Positions 16,899 to 25,025 of a stretch of 64,000 nucleotides of DNA are shown here, piece by piece. Origin of the DNA: Eubacteriales bacterium. Its GTDB lineage: Bacteria > Bacillota > Clostridia > Christensenellales > Aristaeellaceae. The DNA is taken from the NCBI GenBank assembly GCA_028693055.1, contig JAQUWD010000010.1:22907-86906 (forward strand), given 5' to 3'. Made by a program: the position numbers and the translations under genes. The notes below the pieces were generated by a model. It ran no database searches and was not told the DNA's origin. It saw only the letters and a program-made list of their open reading frames with translations. The first letter of the stretch is position 1; each line of letters begins with the position of its first letter.

Positions 16899-17552
16899 TT
16901 ATGCTTCGTCCATTTTCATTACAATGATCGGTTCCCGCTCGCTCATATCCCCGGCGCTCAACCGAAGCAGCGCCATCGGTTCAGGATGGACGTGCGCCGC
17001 TTCAAGAAATGGATCGAGGGGTTCAATCGGCATCTCCGGGTTTAAGCGCGTGCGATAATGCATGGGGATCGTCACCTTGGGCTTTAATAGCGCTATGGTT
17101 TGCAGCGCTTCCTCCACGCCGATGGTATAAAACCCGCCTATTGGCAGAAGTAGCACGTCCAGCCTGCCGATTTGCTTTTGCTGTTCTTGGGTCGGCACAT
17201 GTCCCAAATCGCCTGCATGAGCAATGCGCAGCCCTTCGGTTTCCAGAACAAAAACGGTATTATCTCCGCGCTTTTGTCCGTTATGGTGATCATGCTTTGT
17301 AGGGATTCCCACAATGCGCACGCCCGCCGCCGGCAGATGAACCCCCGGCGTATCAATGATTAGCGGCTTGCCGTCAATGATGCTCATGCCATCATGATCG
17401 TGATGATGATGGCTGACGGTACAGAGATCCGCCTTCAAGCAACGCTTGGGATACTGATAAAAATCCCCATAAGGATCCGTTACCAGAGAAACGCCTGTTT
17501 CCAGAAGCAAGCGAAAGCAGGAATGACCTTGATAGGTTACCAGCACGTTCAT
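16899..17552 (-). CDS. UPF0173 metal-dependent hydrolase, metallo-beta-lactamase fold
   Basis: Predicted metal-dependent hydrolase of the UPF0173/YtkL-like group (217 residues). The metal motif HHHHDHDG sits near residue 48, TKHDHH near 84, AHAGDLGH near 114, and a terminal MHYRT near 166, all ligands of a binuclear centre. The substrate is not known for this family. ATG 17552 has GAGG only 2 bp away; GTG 17546 has better spacing (8 bp). It lies 16 bp upstream of pyrG and 4 bp downstream of an unknown gene, in one leftward operon with the DUF1934 gene. Confidence 0.85.
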   Translation of the reverse strand: MNVLVTYQGHSCFRLLLETGVSLVTDPYGDFYQYPKRCLKADLCTVSHHHHDHDGMSIIDGKPLIIDTPGVHLPAAGVRIVGIPTKHDHHNGQKRGDNTVFVLETEGLRIAHAGDLGHVPTQEQQKQIGRLDVLLLPIGGFYTIGVEEALQTIALLKPKVTIPMHYRTRLNPEMPIEPLDPFLEAAHVHPEPMALLRLSAGDMSEREPIIVMKMDEA

Positions 17553-17556
17553 CACC

Positions 17557-18075
17557 TCAATTATTTTCCATCAGCCACGCGGCCAATAAACCACCCGCCA
17601 AGGAGGGAAGGGCTTCCCGCAGGCGCAGACGCTGGGCGCATTGGCCGTGAAGCGTCCTGATAGCGCGGATTTGCTCGTTCTCCGGGCGCGTCGGCAGCTT
17701 CATCGTTTGACGAATCATCGTCATTGGCTGTTCCTCCAAAGGAGCCGAATGGAGCAGCAGCAACCGACACAGCGCGTAGGCTTCTGCCCATTGTGGATTT
17801 TTCAGCGTGGGAGGCGGTGCTTTGGGCAGCCGCTCTTCTAACAGCCGATAGGAGTTTGCGTCCCAATCCAGCAGCCACAGCCGGGTTTTAGGATCCAAAT
17901 GACAGCAAACGCCCAACGCTTTTAGCTCATTTTCCGGCTCCTCCAGCTCGCTCATCCGACGGGGAAGATCGCACACCCATAGCGCATCGTCCGTTGCACA
18001 GGCTTTGACAAAGCAGGAGCCATAGGCGCTGACCGCTCGATAAACAGCGCTCTGCTCCCTCGTCAGGCTATCCAT
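17557..18075 (-). CDS. Hypothetical protein (172 aa)
   Basis: I do not recognise a family. The protein is soluble, leucine-rich and contains two parts: residues 1-75 with Cys, Trp and acidic residues (VCDLPRRMSELEEPEN, then LLDWDANSYRLLEERL), and a helical, basic C-terminal half that ends in LAGGLLAAWLMENN. The beginning, LTREQSAVYRAVSAYG, may be a helix-turn-helix-like start, but this is weak. ATG overlaps the end of the DUF1934 gene by 8 bp and the stop lies 4 bp before the UPF0173 gene, so it is tightly embedded in the operon and very likely expressed. Confidence 0.65.
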   Translation of the reverse strand: MDSLTREQSAVYRAVSAYGSCFVKACATDDALWVCDLPRRMSELEEPENELKALGVCCHLDPKTRLWLLDWDANSYRLLEERLPKAPPPTLKNPQWAEAYALCRLLLLHSAPLEEQPMTMIRQTMKLPTRPENEQIRAIRTLHGQCAQRLRLREALPSLAGGLLAAWLMENN

Positions 18076-18502
18076 TCTGACGCATCAGCCGGATCTCCAT
18101 TTCCTGCATGGCGGCAAACTGTCCATTCAAATCCATTTGATAACTCAGCTGAATTTCACCGCCGTTCTCGTCCAGCTGATAACGCAGCCGCGTACAAAAA
18201 ATAGCCAGCGCCATTTCGCCAAAGGGAGTTGCATACTGCCCTTCATAGCGCTGCCCTTTGCGAAAAACCAATTGGCTGATGTAATCCCCGTCCCGATTCA
18301 TGGCAACGGTTTCGCTCTCAATCGTAATGGTGACATGCTGCGGCGGCAGCGCTTCATCCAGGGATTCATCATAGCGTATAATTGCTTTGTCATCCTGCTC
18401 CAGCGAAAGCAAGCCGGAGGTGATCAAAGTAACAGGCTCGTCCGCTTCCTCGTCTCGATGGGCGATGGACTGTATACTCACCAGTACCGGGATTTCCAGC
18501 AT
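18068..18502 (-). CDS. DUF1934 protein (YwiB-like)
   Basis: A 144-residue small protein with the DUF1934 pattern: a beta-rich lipocalin/calycin-like barrel with IPVLVSIQSI at the start, an IRYDESL strand, VTITIES and the terminal LSYQMDLNGQFAAMQEMEIRL. The family is found in Firmicutes and its role is not established. ATG 18502 has AAGGGG 7 bp upstream; a TTG one codon earlier is less likely. It opens the leftward operon toward pyrG and is divergent from ispE. Confidence 0.8.
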   Translation of the reverse strand: MLEIPVLVSIQSIAHRDEEADEPVTLITSGLLSLEQDDKAIIRYDESLDEALPPQHVTITIESETVAMNRDGDYISQLVFRKGQRYEGQYATPFGEMALAIFCTRLRYQLDENGGEIQLSYQMDLNGQFAAMQEMEIRLMRQNG

Positions 18503-18514
18503 CAAATCGCCCCC

Positions 18515-18579
18515 TTAACGGTTTCCCAAAAACCTGCTATAATAGCTTTACTATACCATAAACAAGGGGGACGTTGCAA
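18515..18579. promoter_or_regulatory. Overlapping divergent promoters of ispE and the DUF1934-pyrG operon
   Basis: Rightward: TTAACG (18515-18520), 17 bp, then TATAAT (18538-18543) with an upstream TG, an extended -10. Leftward: TTGCAA (18574-18579 read on the minus strand), 18 bp, then TATAGT (18550-18555) with an upstream TG. The two elements cross and the leftward -35 touches the ispE start codon, so the promoters should compete. Confidence 0.65.
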
Positions 18580-19493
18580 TGCTCTGCCTAAAGGCCCGGG
18601 CAAAAATTAACTGGACGCTGGACATTTTAGGGGTTCGAGAGGACGGATATCATCTGATGGATATGCTCATGCAATCCGTCGCCTTAAGCGACACCCTTTG
18701 GATGGAGAAGGCCGAAGCGCTAACGCTGGAAGAAGTCGGCCGTCCAGCCTATCGTCTGCGGGAAAAAGACCATCTAAGCTCTGGCAGCGTTCCCTTTGAC
18801 CAGCGCAATTTGGTTTACAAAGCGGCGGATATACTGCGCTCCCACGTCGGCCTCCCGCTAGGCGCTCGCATTCAGCTGGAAAAACGCATACCCTCTGGGG
18901 CGGGAATGGGTGGAGGAAGTGCAGACGCAGCCGCAGCGCTGCTGGGGTTGAACGAGCTATGGGAGCTTCACTTGCCCATGGAAACCCTAAGCAAGCTGGC
19001 GCTTCGCCTTGGCGCGGACGTTCCCTTCATGCTGAGGGGCGGCTTGGCGCGGGTGGGCGGGATTGGAGAAAACCTCACTCCCCTTTTCCCTGCGCCAAAG
19101 GTTTGGCTGCTTTTGCTTCAACCCTGCGATGGGTTAAGCACAAAGGAGGTTTTTTCAGCCTTTGACAGCATCCCGCCGGAGCGCCTTGCCCGGCCCCAAA
19201 CGGCGGTAGCGCAGGAAGCTCTGCTAAAGCAGCGTTTGCCTGATTTAGCCCCCGCCATGAACAATGTATTGGAGGGCGTTAGCGTCCAAAAGCGCCCGGC
19301 GCTGCGGGTTGCTAAAGAACTGCTGGAAGGCTTGGGCGCGCTTCGCGCCATGATGACGGGCAGCGGTTCCGTGGTTTACGGCGTTTTTGCCGATGAGAAA
19401 AGCGCCGTACAGGCTTTCGAACAACTTCCCCCTCACGAGGGCTTCTGCGCCGTCACCTGCACGGAGGACTCCGGCGTAAACAAAAAAGGCTGA
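18579..19493 (+). CDS. ispE: 4-diphosphocytidyl-2-C-methyl-D-erythritol kinase
   Basis: Phosphorylates CDP-methylerythritol in the non-mevalonate isoprenoid pathway, using ATP. It is a 304-residue GHMP kinase: KARAKINWTLDILGVREDGYH at the N-terminus (Lys and Asp substrate contacts), the phosphate-binding IPSGAGMGGGSADAAAA near residues 103-119, GADVPFMLRGG near 148, and MTGSGSVVYG near 263. GGGGG precedes ATG by 8 bp. It is a single gene with its own promoter; the stop codon lies inside the terminator hairpin that follows. Confidence 0.95.
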   Translation: MLCLKARAKINWTLDILGVREDGYHLMDMLMQSVALSDTLWMEKAEALTLEEVGRPAYRLREKDHLSSGSVPFDQRNLVYKAADILRSHVGLPLGARIQLEKRIPSGAGMGGGSADAAAALLGLNELWELHLPMETLSKLALRLGADVPFMLRGGLARVGGIGENLTPLFPAPKVWLLLLQPCDGLSTKEVFSAFDSIPPERLARPQTAVAQEALLKQRLPDLAPAMNNVLEGVSVQKRPALRVAKELLEGLGALRAMMTGSGSVVYGVFADEKSAVQAFEQLPPHEGFCAVTCTEDSGVNKKG

Positions 19494-19532
19494 CGGCGAA
19501 GGTTTTCCCTTCTTCGCCGCCAGCCTCTGCTC
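19481..19532. terminator. Bidirectional terminator between ispE and the amino-acid ABC operon
   Basis: GGCTGACGGCGAAG (19488-19501) pairs with CTTCGCCGCCAGCC (19512-19525) with one mismatch. AAAAAA precedes it, giving a T-run for the leftward transcript, and TCTGCTCTTTTA follows for the rightward one. The ispE TGA is part of the stem. Confidence 0.85.
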
Positions 19533-19534
19533 TT

Positions 19535-20281
19535 TTATTTCTCCAATATTCGGCTTAAAAACGCACGGGTACGCTGCTGCTTAGGGCTAGTGAATATTTC
19601 CTCCGGCGTGTTATCCTCGGCGATTACGCCGGAATCCATGAAAATAACGCGTTTGCTCACATCCCTTGCAAAGGCCATCTCATGAGTGACCACCAGCATG
19701 GTCAAACCGGACTGAGCCAACCCCCGCATGACCCCCAACACCTCGCCCACCATTTCCGGGTCCAAGGCGCTGGTAGGCTCGTCAAACAGCAGAACCTCCG
19801 GGTCCATGGCGAGGGCGCGGGCAATGGCAACCCGCTGCTTCTGACCGCCGGAAAGCTGCGCCGGACGCGCGTCCCGGTAAGGCGACATGCCCACCTTTTC
19901 CAAAAAAAACAGCGCTTTTTCCTCAGCCTCCTTAGGGTTGCGATGAAGCACCCGTAGCTGGCCGGACATGCAATTTTTAAGCACGGACATATTATTGAAC
20001 AGATTAAAGCTTTGAAACACCATGCCGACCTTGGCATGATACTCTGCCTTGGGCCATTCCGTCTCCGCGTTTTTACCGTGAAAGCGAATTTCACCCGCCG
20101 TTGGCTCCTCCAAAAAATTGACGCAGCGCAGCAAGGTGCTTTTGCCGCTGCCGGAAGAGCCGATGATGCTGACCACGTCGCCCTGAGATACAGAAAAAGA
20201 GATATCCTTCAATACCTCATGATCTCCAAAGCTTTTTTTCAGATGCTCTACGCTGAGAATCGGTGCTGCGGCGTCAATCAA
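19535..20281 (-). CDS. Polar amino acid ABC transporter ATP-binding protein
   Basis: ATPase of an amino-acid importer (248 residues, GlnQ/ArtP class). Walker [10 protein letters not shown] is near residues 37-45, the signature LSGGQKQR near 143, Walker [14 protein letters not shown] near 163, and the switch His in VVTHEM near 200. The upstream lysine riboswitch suggests that lysine is the substrate. The start is TTG 20281, 9 bp after AAGGAG, overlapping the permease stop by 8 bp, so translation is coupled. It is the last gene of the operon and ends at the bidirectional terminator. Confidence 0.93.
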   Translation of the reverse strand: MIDAAAPILSVEHLKKSFGDHEVLKDISFSVSQGDVVSIIGSSGSGKSTLLRCVNFLEEPTAGEIRFHGKNAETEWPKAEYHAKVGMVFQSFNLFNNMSVLKNCMSGQLRVLHRNPKEAEEKALFFLEKVGMSPYRDARPAQLSGGQKQRVAIARALAMDPEVLLFDEPTSALDPEMVGEVLGVMRGLAQSGLTMLVVTHEMAFARDVSKRVIFMDSGVIAEDNTPEEIFTSPKQQRTRAFLSRILEK

Positions 20282-21065
20282 TCGGAACCTCTCCTTCCTT
20301 CACCAGCTTTATGCTGGCTTGGCTGTCGCTTTGGGAGCCATAAATCGTGTAATTCACCTTGCCATCCATCTTGCGTTCCAGCACGCGCAAAAGACGGGTG
20401 ACGGTGAAGGTCAGTACCAAATAGATACAGGCTGTGATGAAGAACACTTCAAAGTACCGCAGATAGGTTCCGGCGGCAGACTTGCTCATAAAGAACAGCT
20501 CGTTTACGGATATCACGTTGAGCACGCTGGAATCCTTAATATTCACCACAAATTCATTGCCGATGGAGGGCATGATATTACGCACAGCCTGAGGCAGCAC
20601 CACGTGAATCATGCTCTGCCAATGGGTCATGCCGATGGCGGTTGCAGCTTCCTTCTGCCCCTTATCCACGCTGATGATGCCGCCGCGGATGATTTCCGCC
20701 ATGTAAGCGCCCGTGTTGATGGATACGATGAAAATAGCCGCAGCCAAAACCGGCATACGTAGGCCCAGCTGCATGGTGCCATAATAAATAACCATGGCTT
20801 GCACAATCATTGGCGTACCGCGAAACACTTCGATATATACGCTTAATATGACGGACAGCGCCTTTAGGCCGATGCGTTTAACGCGCGAATCCTTCGCGCC
20901 TACGGGAACGGTGCGCAAAATTGCCACCAGCAGTCCGATCAGGAACCCGATCACCGTGCCCGTCAGGGCGATCACAATGGTAAAAAGTGCGCCTTGCAAG
21001 AATAACATGCCGTACTTATCAAGCAAAAAGGCGACCCAGCCAAAAAAACTGGTTGGCAGTTCCAC
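20274..21065 (-). CDS. Amino acid ABC transporter permease
   Basis: Membrane subunit of the PAAT/HisM-type importer (263 residues). It starts with GTG after AAGGAG at 9-bp spacing. Membrane segments appear at about 17-45, 62-80, 100-118 and 200-220. The family signature is the [18 protein letters not shown] block near residues 78-95, and the EAA loop is [21 protein letters not shown] near 135-155. Both binding-protein and ATPase genes flank it in the order binding protein, permease, ATPase. A single permease probably forms a homodimer. Confidence 0.92.
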   Translation of the reverse strand: MELPTSFFGWVAFLLDKYGMLFLQGALFTIVIALTGTVIGFLIGLLVAILRTVPVGAKDSRVKRIGLKALSVILSVYIEVFRGTPMIVQAMVIYYGTMQLGLRMPVLAAAIFIVSINTGAYMAEIIRGGIISVDKGQKEAATAIGMTHWQSMIHVVLPQAVRNIMPSIGNEFVVNIKDSSVLNVISVNELFFMSKSAAGTYLRYFEVFFITACIYLVLTFTVTRLLRVLERKMDGKVNYTIYGSQSDSQASIKLVKEGEVPID

Positions 21066-21158
21066 GTTCGTTCACTCCTTCTAAAGCTGAGAAAAAAAGC
21101 AGAAAAAGGCCAAGAAGGCTACCCGCAAAGGGGCAGCCCTCAAGGCGCAATACGCTGA

Positions 21159-21965
21159 TTATTGGTTAAGCGGCTGACGCTCCGTGGCGTCTAGCATCAT
21201 TTGCAGACGCGTTTCCGCATCGATGCCAGCCAAGATTTCGTTGATCTGCGCGCAAAGCTCGCTGCCCTTTTTGAGACCTACGGCAATTGATACCTCTTCC
21301 TCAGAAGCGGTAAATCCCTTGCCCTCGTCAAACTTGATATAGCACAAATTAGGATTCGCCATGGTGTCCGCTACAGCGCCGGGTTGCTCGGCCACGTAGC
21401 CGTCAATCGCGCCGCTGTTTAAGGCTACAATCATCGCAGGGAAGGTTTCCATGGCGGAAGCCTTGATAACGCCCGGAATCTGATCGACAACGGTGTAATG
21501 GAAGGTGTTTAGCTGTCCGGTAATCGTCGCGCCGCTCAGCTCTTCAAGAGATTTCGCGCTGGCATACGCGCCGTCCTTCTTCACCACCACCACCAGCTCG
21601 CTGGTGTAATAAGCGTCGGTGAAATCAATGGTAGCCTTGCGCTCGGCAGTGGGGCTCATACCCGCGATGATCGCGTCGAAAGCGCCGCTGTTCACACCCA
21701 TGGGCAGGCCGTCCCATTCCGTTTTTACGATGACCAGCTCCTTGCCCAGCCCTTCCGCGATTTTCTTGGCAATCTGCACATCGTAGCCGTCGGCATATCC
21801 GCCGCCGCCCTCAATGGCAACGGTAAACTCGCTTTCCTCCGCCTGCGTCCAGTTAAAGGGAGCATAATTGCACTCCAAGCCCACGCGGAAGGAGCCCTCT
21901 GCCAAAGCGCTGGCGCAGCCCGTCAGCAGCATTGCCGTCAATAAAACAGCCACCCATTTTCTCAT
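21159..21965 (-). CDS. Amino acid ABC transporter substrate-binding lipoprotein (probable lysine)
   Basis: Extracytoplasmic receptor of the SBP_bac_3 family (268 residues). The signal sequence ends in the lipobox LTGC with Cys 17, so the mature protein is lipid-anchored. Domain marks include FRVGLECNYAPFNW at the start, DGYDVQIAKKIAEGL near 60, FDAIIAGMSPTAERK near 95 and the C-terminal LKKGSELCAQINEIL. A lysine riboswitch and terminator lie upstream, so lysine or a similar basic amino acid is the likely ligand; the sequence alone does not decide this. GGAGG stands 9 bp before ATG. Confidence 0.92.
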   Translation of the reverse strand: MRKWVAVLLTAMLLTGCASALAEGSFRVGLECNYAPFNWTQAEESEFTVAIEGGGGYADGYDVQIAKKIAEGLGKELVIVKTEWDGLPMGVNSGAFDAIIAGMSPTAERKATIDFTDAYYTSELVVVVKKDGAYASAKSLEELSGATITGQLNTFHYTVVDQIPGVIKASAMETFPAMIVALNSGAIDGYVAEQPGAVADTMANPNLCYIKFDEGKGFTASEEEVSIAVGLKKGSELCAQINEILAGIDAETRLQMMLDATERQPLNQ

Positions 21966-22003
21966 TGTACGTTTCCTCCTTCGTCATTATGATTCAAGGA
22001 AAT

Positions 22004-22037
22004 GAAAAAGCAGCAACGACACAACGCCATTGCTGCT
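22004..22037 (-). terminator. Riboswitch expression-platform terminator
   Basis: On the minus strand AGCAGCAA (22030-22037) pairs with TTGCTGCT (22010-22017) around a 12-base loop and is followed by TTTTTC. It sits 38 bp before the binding-protein start and directly after the lysine aptamer, as expected for ligand-triggered termination. Confidence 0.88.
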
Positions 22038-22045
22038 ATCATTTC

Positions 22046-22235
22046 AGAATCACAGTGAATAGCGCCCCACGGCTCATGCCGTGACAGTCAGTGAAATCTT
22101 TTTTCACTGCCCAACGGAAAGCGGCTCAACCAAGCTTCCGTTTCGGCGGCGTTTCCTTTCCTCTGCGTTCTTCATCCGTTGAGGGACTCCCGCAGGCTAC
22201 TGTTAAACAACCGCGCCTCTATTCGTTCGGGTGCT
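22046..22235 (-). promoter_or_regulatory. Lysine riboswitch (L-box)
   Basis: The minus-strand leader shows the conserved L-box order: P1 5' strand GAATAGAGGCGCGG (near 22211-22224), AGTAG, GGAAAGG, the CGCCGAA block, a GGGCAGTGAAAAAAG hairpin arm, GACTGTCA, and GGGGCGCTATTCAC closing P1 (GAATAG pairs with CTATTC at 22057-22062). These match the B. subtilis lysC leader (ATAGAGGTGCG, CGCCGAAG, GGCTGTCA, GGGCTATC). An intrinsic terminator follows. High lysine should stop transcription of the importer. Confidence 0.88.
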
Positions 22236-22256
22236 TTCACTCCCGAATACGCAATC

Positions 22257-22284
22257 ATTGTACCTTCAATTTCACCTTTGTCAA
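22257..22284 (-). promoter_or_regulatory. Promoter of the lysine-riboswitch operon
   Basis: TTGACA (22279-22284) and TACAAT (22257-22262) on the minus strand with 16 bp between them. Transcription would start about 15 bp before the riboswitch aptamer. It lies downstream of the LacI-family gene. Confidence 0.8.
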
Positions 22285-22326
22285 TAGTCAAAGCAGAAAA
22301 ATGCATCCAAAAAACATTCTAGCGTA

Positions 22327-23403
22327 TTACCCCATTTTTCGATAACCCAGCTTCGCGCCGCAGCTTTCCCGCACCACCAGCGTCGCGTCCCGCATCAAAT
22401 TAAACGGCGGCGTGTTATGGTCTTTGGCGGAAAGCAGCTCCCGTATGGCGCTGCGGGCATGCTCCTCCGGGTGCAAATCCATGGAGGTCAGCGGCGGATC
22501 GGTATAAGTGCAGAAAAATTGATTATCGCAGCCGATAATCGCCATATCCTCCGGCAGCTTCAAACCGATTTGCTTTAGCTGCTTGATCGCGCCTAACGCC
22601 ACCAAATCGTTAAAGGCCACCAACGCCGTAGGCCAGCGGCTCTTTTCCAGTCCGGAAAGCAAGCGTTGCACCGCGCGTTCGCCGCTTTCCGCGTCAAAGC
22701 CGCCTTCGTGATGGTAGGCGGGATCGTCGGGCAGTCCAAGGGCGCGCAGCTCGTCTAAAAAGCCCTGTCCACGCGCGCCGGATCCCCCTACCTGCAAAGA
22801 GCCGCCGATAAAAGCGATCCTTCGATGCCCCAGCACATGCAAATGGCGCACTGCATGGCGAACGCAGCTGGTCAGGTCGTTATACAGACAGATGCAGTTC
22901 AGATTGGCTTGGGGCGGGCAAAGAGCCACGATGGGCATGTACTGTCCCAGACGATTAATCGCCTCCATCAAACCGGGCCGCTGGGTTTCCCAAATCCCCC
23001 CCATAAAAAAGGCTCCATCCAACCGACGGCGGATTAAGTCGTCCACCAAGCTATCCTCCACCCGCTCATAGCTGGGAAGCTGATTGAGCCATACGGAATA
23101 ACCGCTTTGCCTGGCCTCGTCATCCGCCGCGTTAAAAAGCTGGGCAAAATAGGGGTTGATGATCTCCGGCAGAATAATGCCAATGGTTTTGTTTTTGCCG
23201 TTTTCCAAATCCTGCGCGATAGCGCTGGGGGTATAGCCATGCAAATCAATAACAGCCTGTACTTTTTCCCGGGTGGAGGGGCGGACGCTGGCATGCCCGG
23301 ACATCACCCGGGTTACGGTGGCGGTGGAAACGCCCGCTTCTTTTGCAATGTCATAAATCGTCAGTTTCTTTTCCATACTTTTATACATTCGGCGATAAGC
23401 CAC
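22327..23403 (-). CDS. LacI-family transcriptional regulator
   Basis: Repressor of the divergent carbohydrate operon (358 residues). The N-terminal helix-turn-helix is TIYDIAKEAGVSTATVTRVMSG (about 15-36) with the hinge TPSAIAQDLENGK. The sugar-binding core follows: IGIILPEIINPYFAQL near 73, FIGGSLQVGG near 200 and the terminal VVRESCGAK. GTG 23403 has AAAGG 6 bp upstream; the later ATG codons 23388 and 23376 have no ribosome site. Two identical palindromes near its promoter are the probable operators, one of which touches its own promoter, so it may also repress itself. Confidence 0.92.
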   Translation of the reverse strand: MAYRRMYKSMEKKLTIYDIAKEAGVSTATVTRVMSGHASVRPSTREKVQAVIDLHGYTPSAIAQDLENGKNKTIGIILPEIINPYFAQLFNAADDEARQSGYSVWLNQLPSYERVEDSLVDDLIRRRLDGAFFMGGIWETQRPGLMEAINRLGQYMPIVALCPPQANLNCICLYNDLTSCVRHAVRHLHVLGHRRIAFIGGSLQVGGSGARGQGFLDELRALGLPDDPAYHHEGGFDAESGERAVQRLLSGLEKSRWPTALVAFNDLVALGAIKQLKQIGLKLPEDMAIIGCDNQFFCTYTDPPLTSMDLHPEEHARSAIRELLSAKDHNTPPFNLMRDATLVVRESCGAKLGYRKMG

Positions 23404-23433
23404 AACAGCCTTTCATAGAATTGAGTGTTGCTA

Positions 23434-23462
23434 ATTATACTAGACTCTATACTGAAATGCAA
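23434..23462 (-). promoter_or_regulatory. Promoter of the LacI-family regulator gene
   Basis: TTGCAT (23457-23462), 17 bp and TATAAT (23434-23439) on the minus strand. The first operator (23468-23483) lies 5 bp upstream of this -35, where a bound repressor could affect RNA polymerase. Confidence 0.75.
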
Positions 23463-23467
23463 GAAAA

Positions 23468-23483
23468 ATGTTATCGGTAACAT
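23468..23483. promoter_or_regulatory. LacI-type operator O1
   Basis: The sequence ATGTTATCGGTAACAT has perfect ATGTTA/TAACAT half-sites around a central CG, the normal form of LacI/GalR-family sites. It lies between the two divergent promoters, upstream of the rightward -35. Confidence 0.85.
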
Positions 23484-23558
23484 TTCTCCGATGCCATTTA
23501 GCAATTGCATGATTTATAAGGGATTGTGATTTTCATGCCTTCAAAAGTGAAAAAGTCG

Positions 23559-23588
23559 TTGACAGAACATAAGGATGAGGTGTATAAT
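23559..23588 (+). promoter_or_regulatory. Promoter of the uronate-oligosaccharide operon
   Basis: Consensus TTGACA (23559-23564) and TATAAT (23583-23588) with an 18-bp spacer. The start of transcription, near 23595, lies between the two operators; operator O2 is about 55 bp downstream. Confidence 0.88.
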
Positions 23589-23647
23589 CATGCCATTCAA
23601 GGAGGGAAGATATGGTCAAATGATTTCCATAGCATTTGATAAAATCA

Positions 23648-23663
23648 ATGTTATCGGTAACAT
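23648..23663. promoter_or_regulatory. LacI-type operator O2
   Basis: Identical to operator O1 over all 16 bases, and over a few flanking ones (ATGTTATCGGTAACATTT). Centre-to-centre distance to O1 is 180 bp, about 17 helical turns. It lies in the 5' leader, 40 bp before the first start codon. Confidence 0.87.
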
Positions 23664-23703
23664 TTTCTATGGAAACCCTACATAAATAAGGGAGGATCCA
23701 ATC

Positions 23704-24954
23704 ATGAAGAAACTCTTATCGATCGTACTCTGTCTGACCATGATGGCTTCCTGCGTGGCTTTCGCTGCTGCGGAGGGAACCACCACTTTGACTGTGGCCG
23801 GTTGGGATACGGCTACCGCGCCCTACTATGAGGCTGTCAAAACCGCTTACGAAGCCGCCAATCCCGGCGTAACCATCGAATGGGTCGATCTGGCTTCACA
23901 GGAGTACAACGTGAAGGCTTCCACCATGCTGGCCGGCGGCGATACCACCGACATCTTCTTTGTCAAAGAGCTGTCCGACATGCAGAACTGGGCTAAGGAA
24001 GGCTTCATCGTTGACATGAACGACAAGATTGCCTCCACCTCCTACGACATGAGCAAATACGCTGGCATGGATACCTGCTATCAGCTAGCCGGCACCACCG
24101 ACTACTATGCGCTGCCCTTCCGCGCCGACTTCTGGGTGCTGTTCTACAACAAGACCTTGTTCGACAAGGCCAGTGTGGAATATCCCACCAACGATATGAC
24201 TTGGGACGCGTACAAGGATCTGGCCATCAAAATGACCGGCGACGGCGTATATGGCACCCATTATCACACTTGGCTGTCCGCTGTTGCCAACTGGGCTGTC
24301 TGCGACGGCGTGAACACCTTGGCTGACGGCGAATACAGCGATTTGAAGTACTTCTACCAAATGGTGCAGGATCTGGAAGATGCTGGCGCTTGCATGACCT
24401 ATGACGAGCTCAAGGCCGCCAACCTCCACTACTCCGGCGCTTTCGCACAGGGTAACATCGCCATGATGCCTATGGGCTACTGGTATGCTTCCACCTTGAT
24501 TGGCTACATCAAGGACGGCACCGCGGACTTCGACTGGGGCATCACCGCTGTTCCTCACCTGGACGGTGTGGCTGCCGGTTCTTCCTTCGGTTCCCCCACC
24601 GGCCTTGCTGTTAACGCCAAGAGTGCTAACGCCGACGCCGCTTGGGACTTCGTTGCTTGGGCCTGCGGCGAAGAAGGCGCTAAGGCTGTTGCCGCTACCG
24701 GCACCCGCCCCGCCTACGTCAGCGAAGAGGTTGCCACTGTAATGGCTGCCGCCGATGGATTCCCCACCGACGACGCTTCCATGGCCGCTTTGCTGCCCAC
24801 CGCCATCTCTCTGGAATGGCCGGTTGGTGATGGCGTAAACGACATCAAGACCATCGTGAACGAAGAGCATTCTCTGATCATGACCCGCGAGCTGTCCATC
24901 GACGAGGGCGTCGCTGAAATGGAAGAGCGTGCCGCCGAGTTCATCAAGAAGTAA
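23704..24954 (+). CDS. Carbohydrate ABC transporter substrate-binding protein
   Basis: Extracytoplasmic receptor of the CUT1 importer (416 residues, SBP_bac_1 class). The signal peptide MKKLLSIVLCLTMMASC continues to VAFAAAEG; cleavage after AAA or lipidation of the Cys are both possible. Marks include TVAGWDTATAPYYEAV at the mature start, STMLAGGDTTDIFFV near 77, PFRADFWVLFYNKTLF near 138 and PTGLAVNAKSANADAAW near 298. GGGAGG stands 8 bp before ATG. It is the first gene after the operator-flanked promoter and is followed by a hairpin that should raise its level over the permeases. Confidence 0.92.
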   Translation: MKKLLSIVLCLTMMASCVAFAAAEGTTTLTVAGWDTATAPYYEAVKTAYEAANPGVTIEWVDLASQEYNVKASTMLAGGDTTDIFFVKELSDMQNWAKEGFIVDMNDKIASTSYDMSKYAGMDTCYQLAGTTDYYALPFRADFWVLFYNKTLFDKASVEYPTNDMTWDAYKDLAIKMTGDGVYGTHYHTWLSAVANWAVCDGVNTLADGEYSDLKYFYQMVQDLEDAGACMTYDELKAANLHYSGAFAQGNIAMMPMGYWYASTLIGYIKDGTADFDWGITAVPHLDGVAAGSSFGSPTGLAVNAKSANADAAWDFVAWACGEEGAKAVAATGTRPAYVSEEVATVMAAADGFPTDDASMAALLPTAISLEWPVGDGVNDIKTIVNEEHSLIMTRELSIDEGVAEMEERAAEFIKK

Positions 24955-24962
24955 TCCAAAGG

Positions 24963-25002
24963 ATAGGGGGAGCGGGCAATCGCCCCGCTTCCCCTATTTT
25001 TT
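24963..25002 (+). terminator. Intra-operon terminator/attenuator hairpin
   Basis: A GC-rich stem of about 14 bp (ATAGGGGGAGCGGG with CCCCGCTTCCCCTAT, one bulge) is followed by TTTTTTG. It lies between the binding-protein gene and the first permease gene, so it likely allows partial read-through. Confidence 0.8.
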
Positions 25003-25025
25003 GACCGATTAAGGAGGTTCTGTCC

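Noticed and set aside
23404..23703. A small gene between the LacI-type regulator and the binding protein
   Set aside because: The interval is filled by two operators and two promoters and no frame has a ribosome site.
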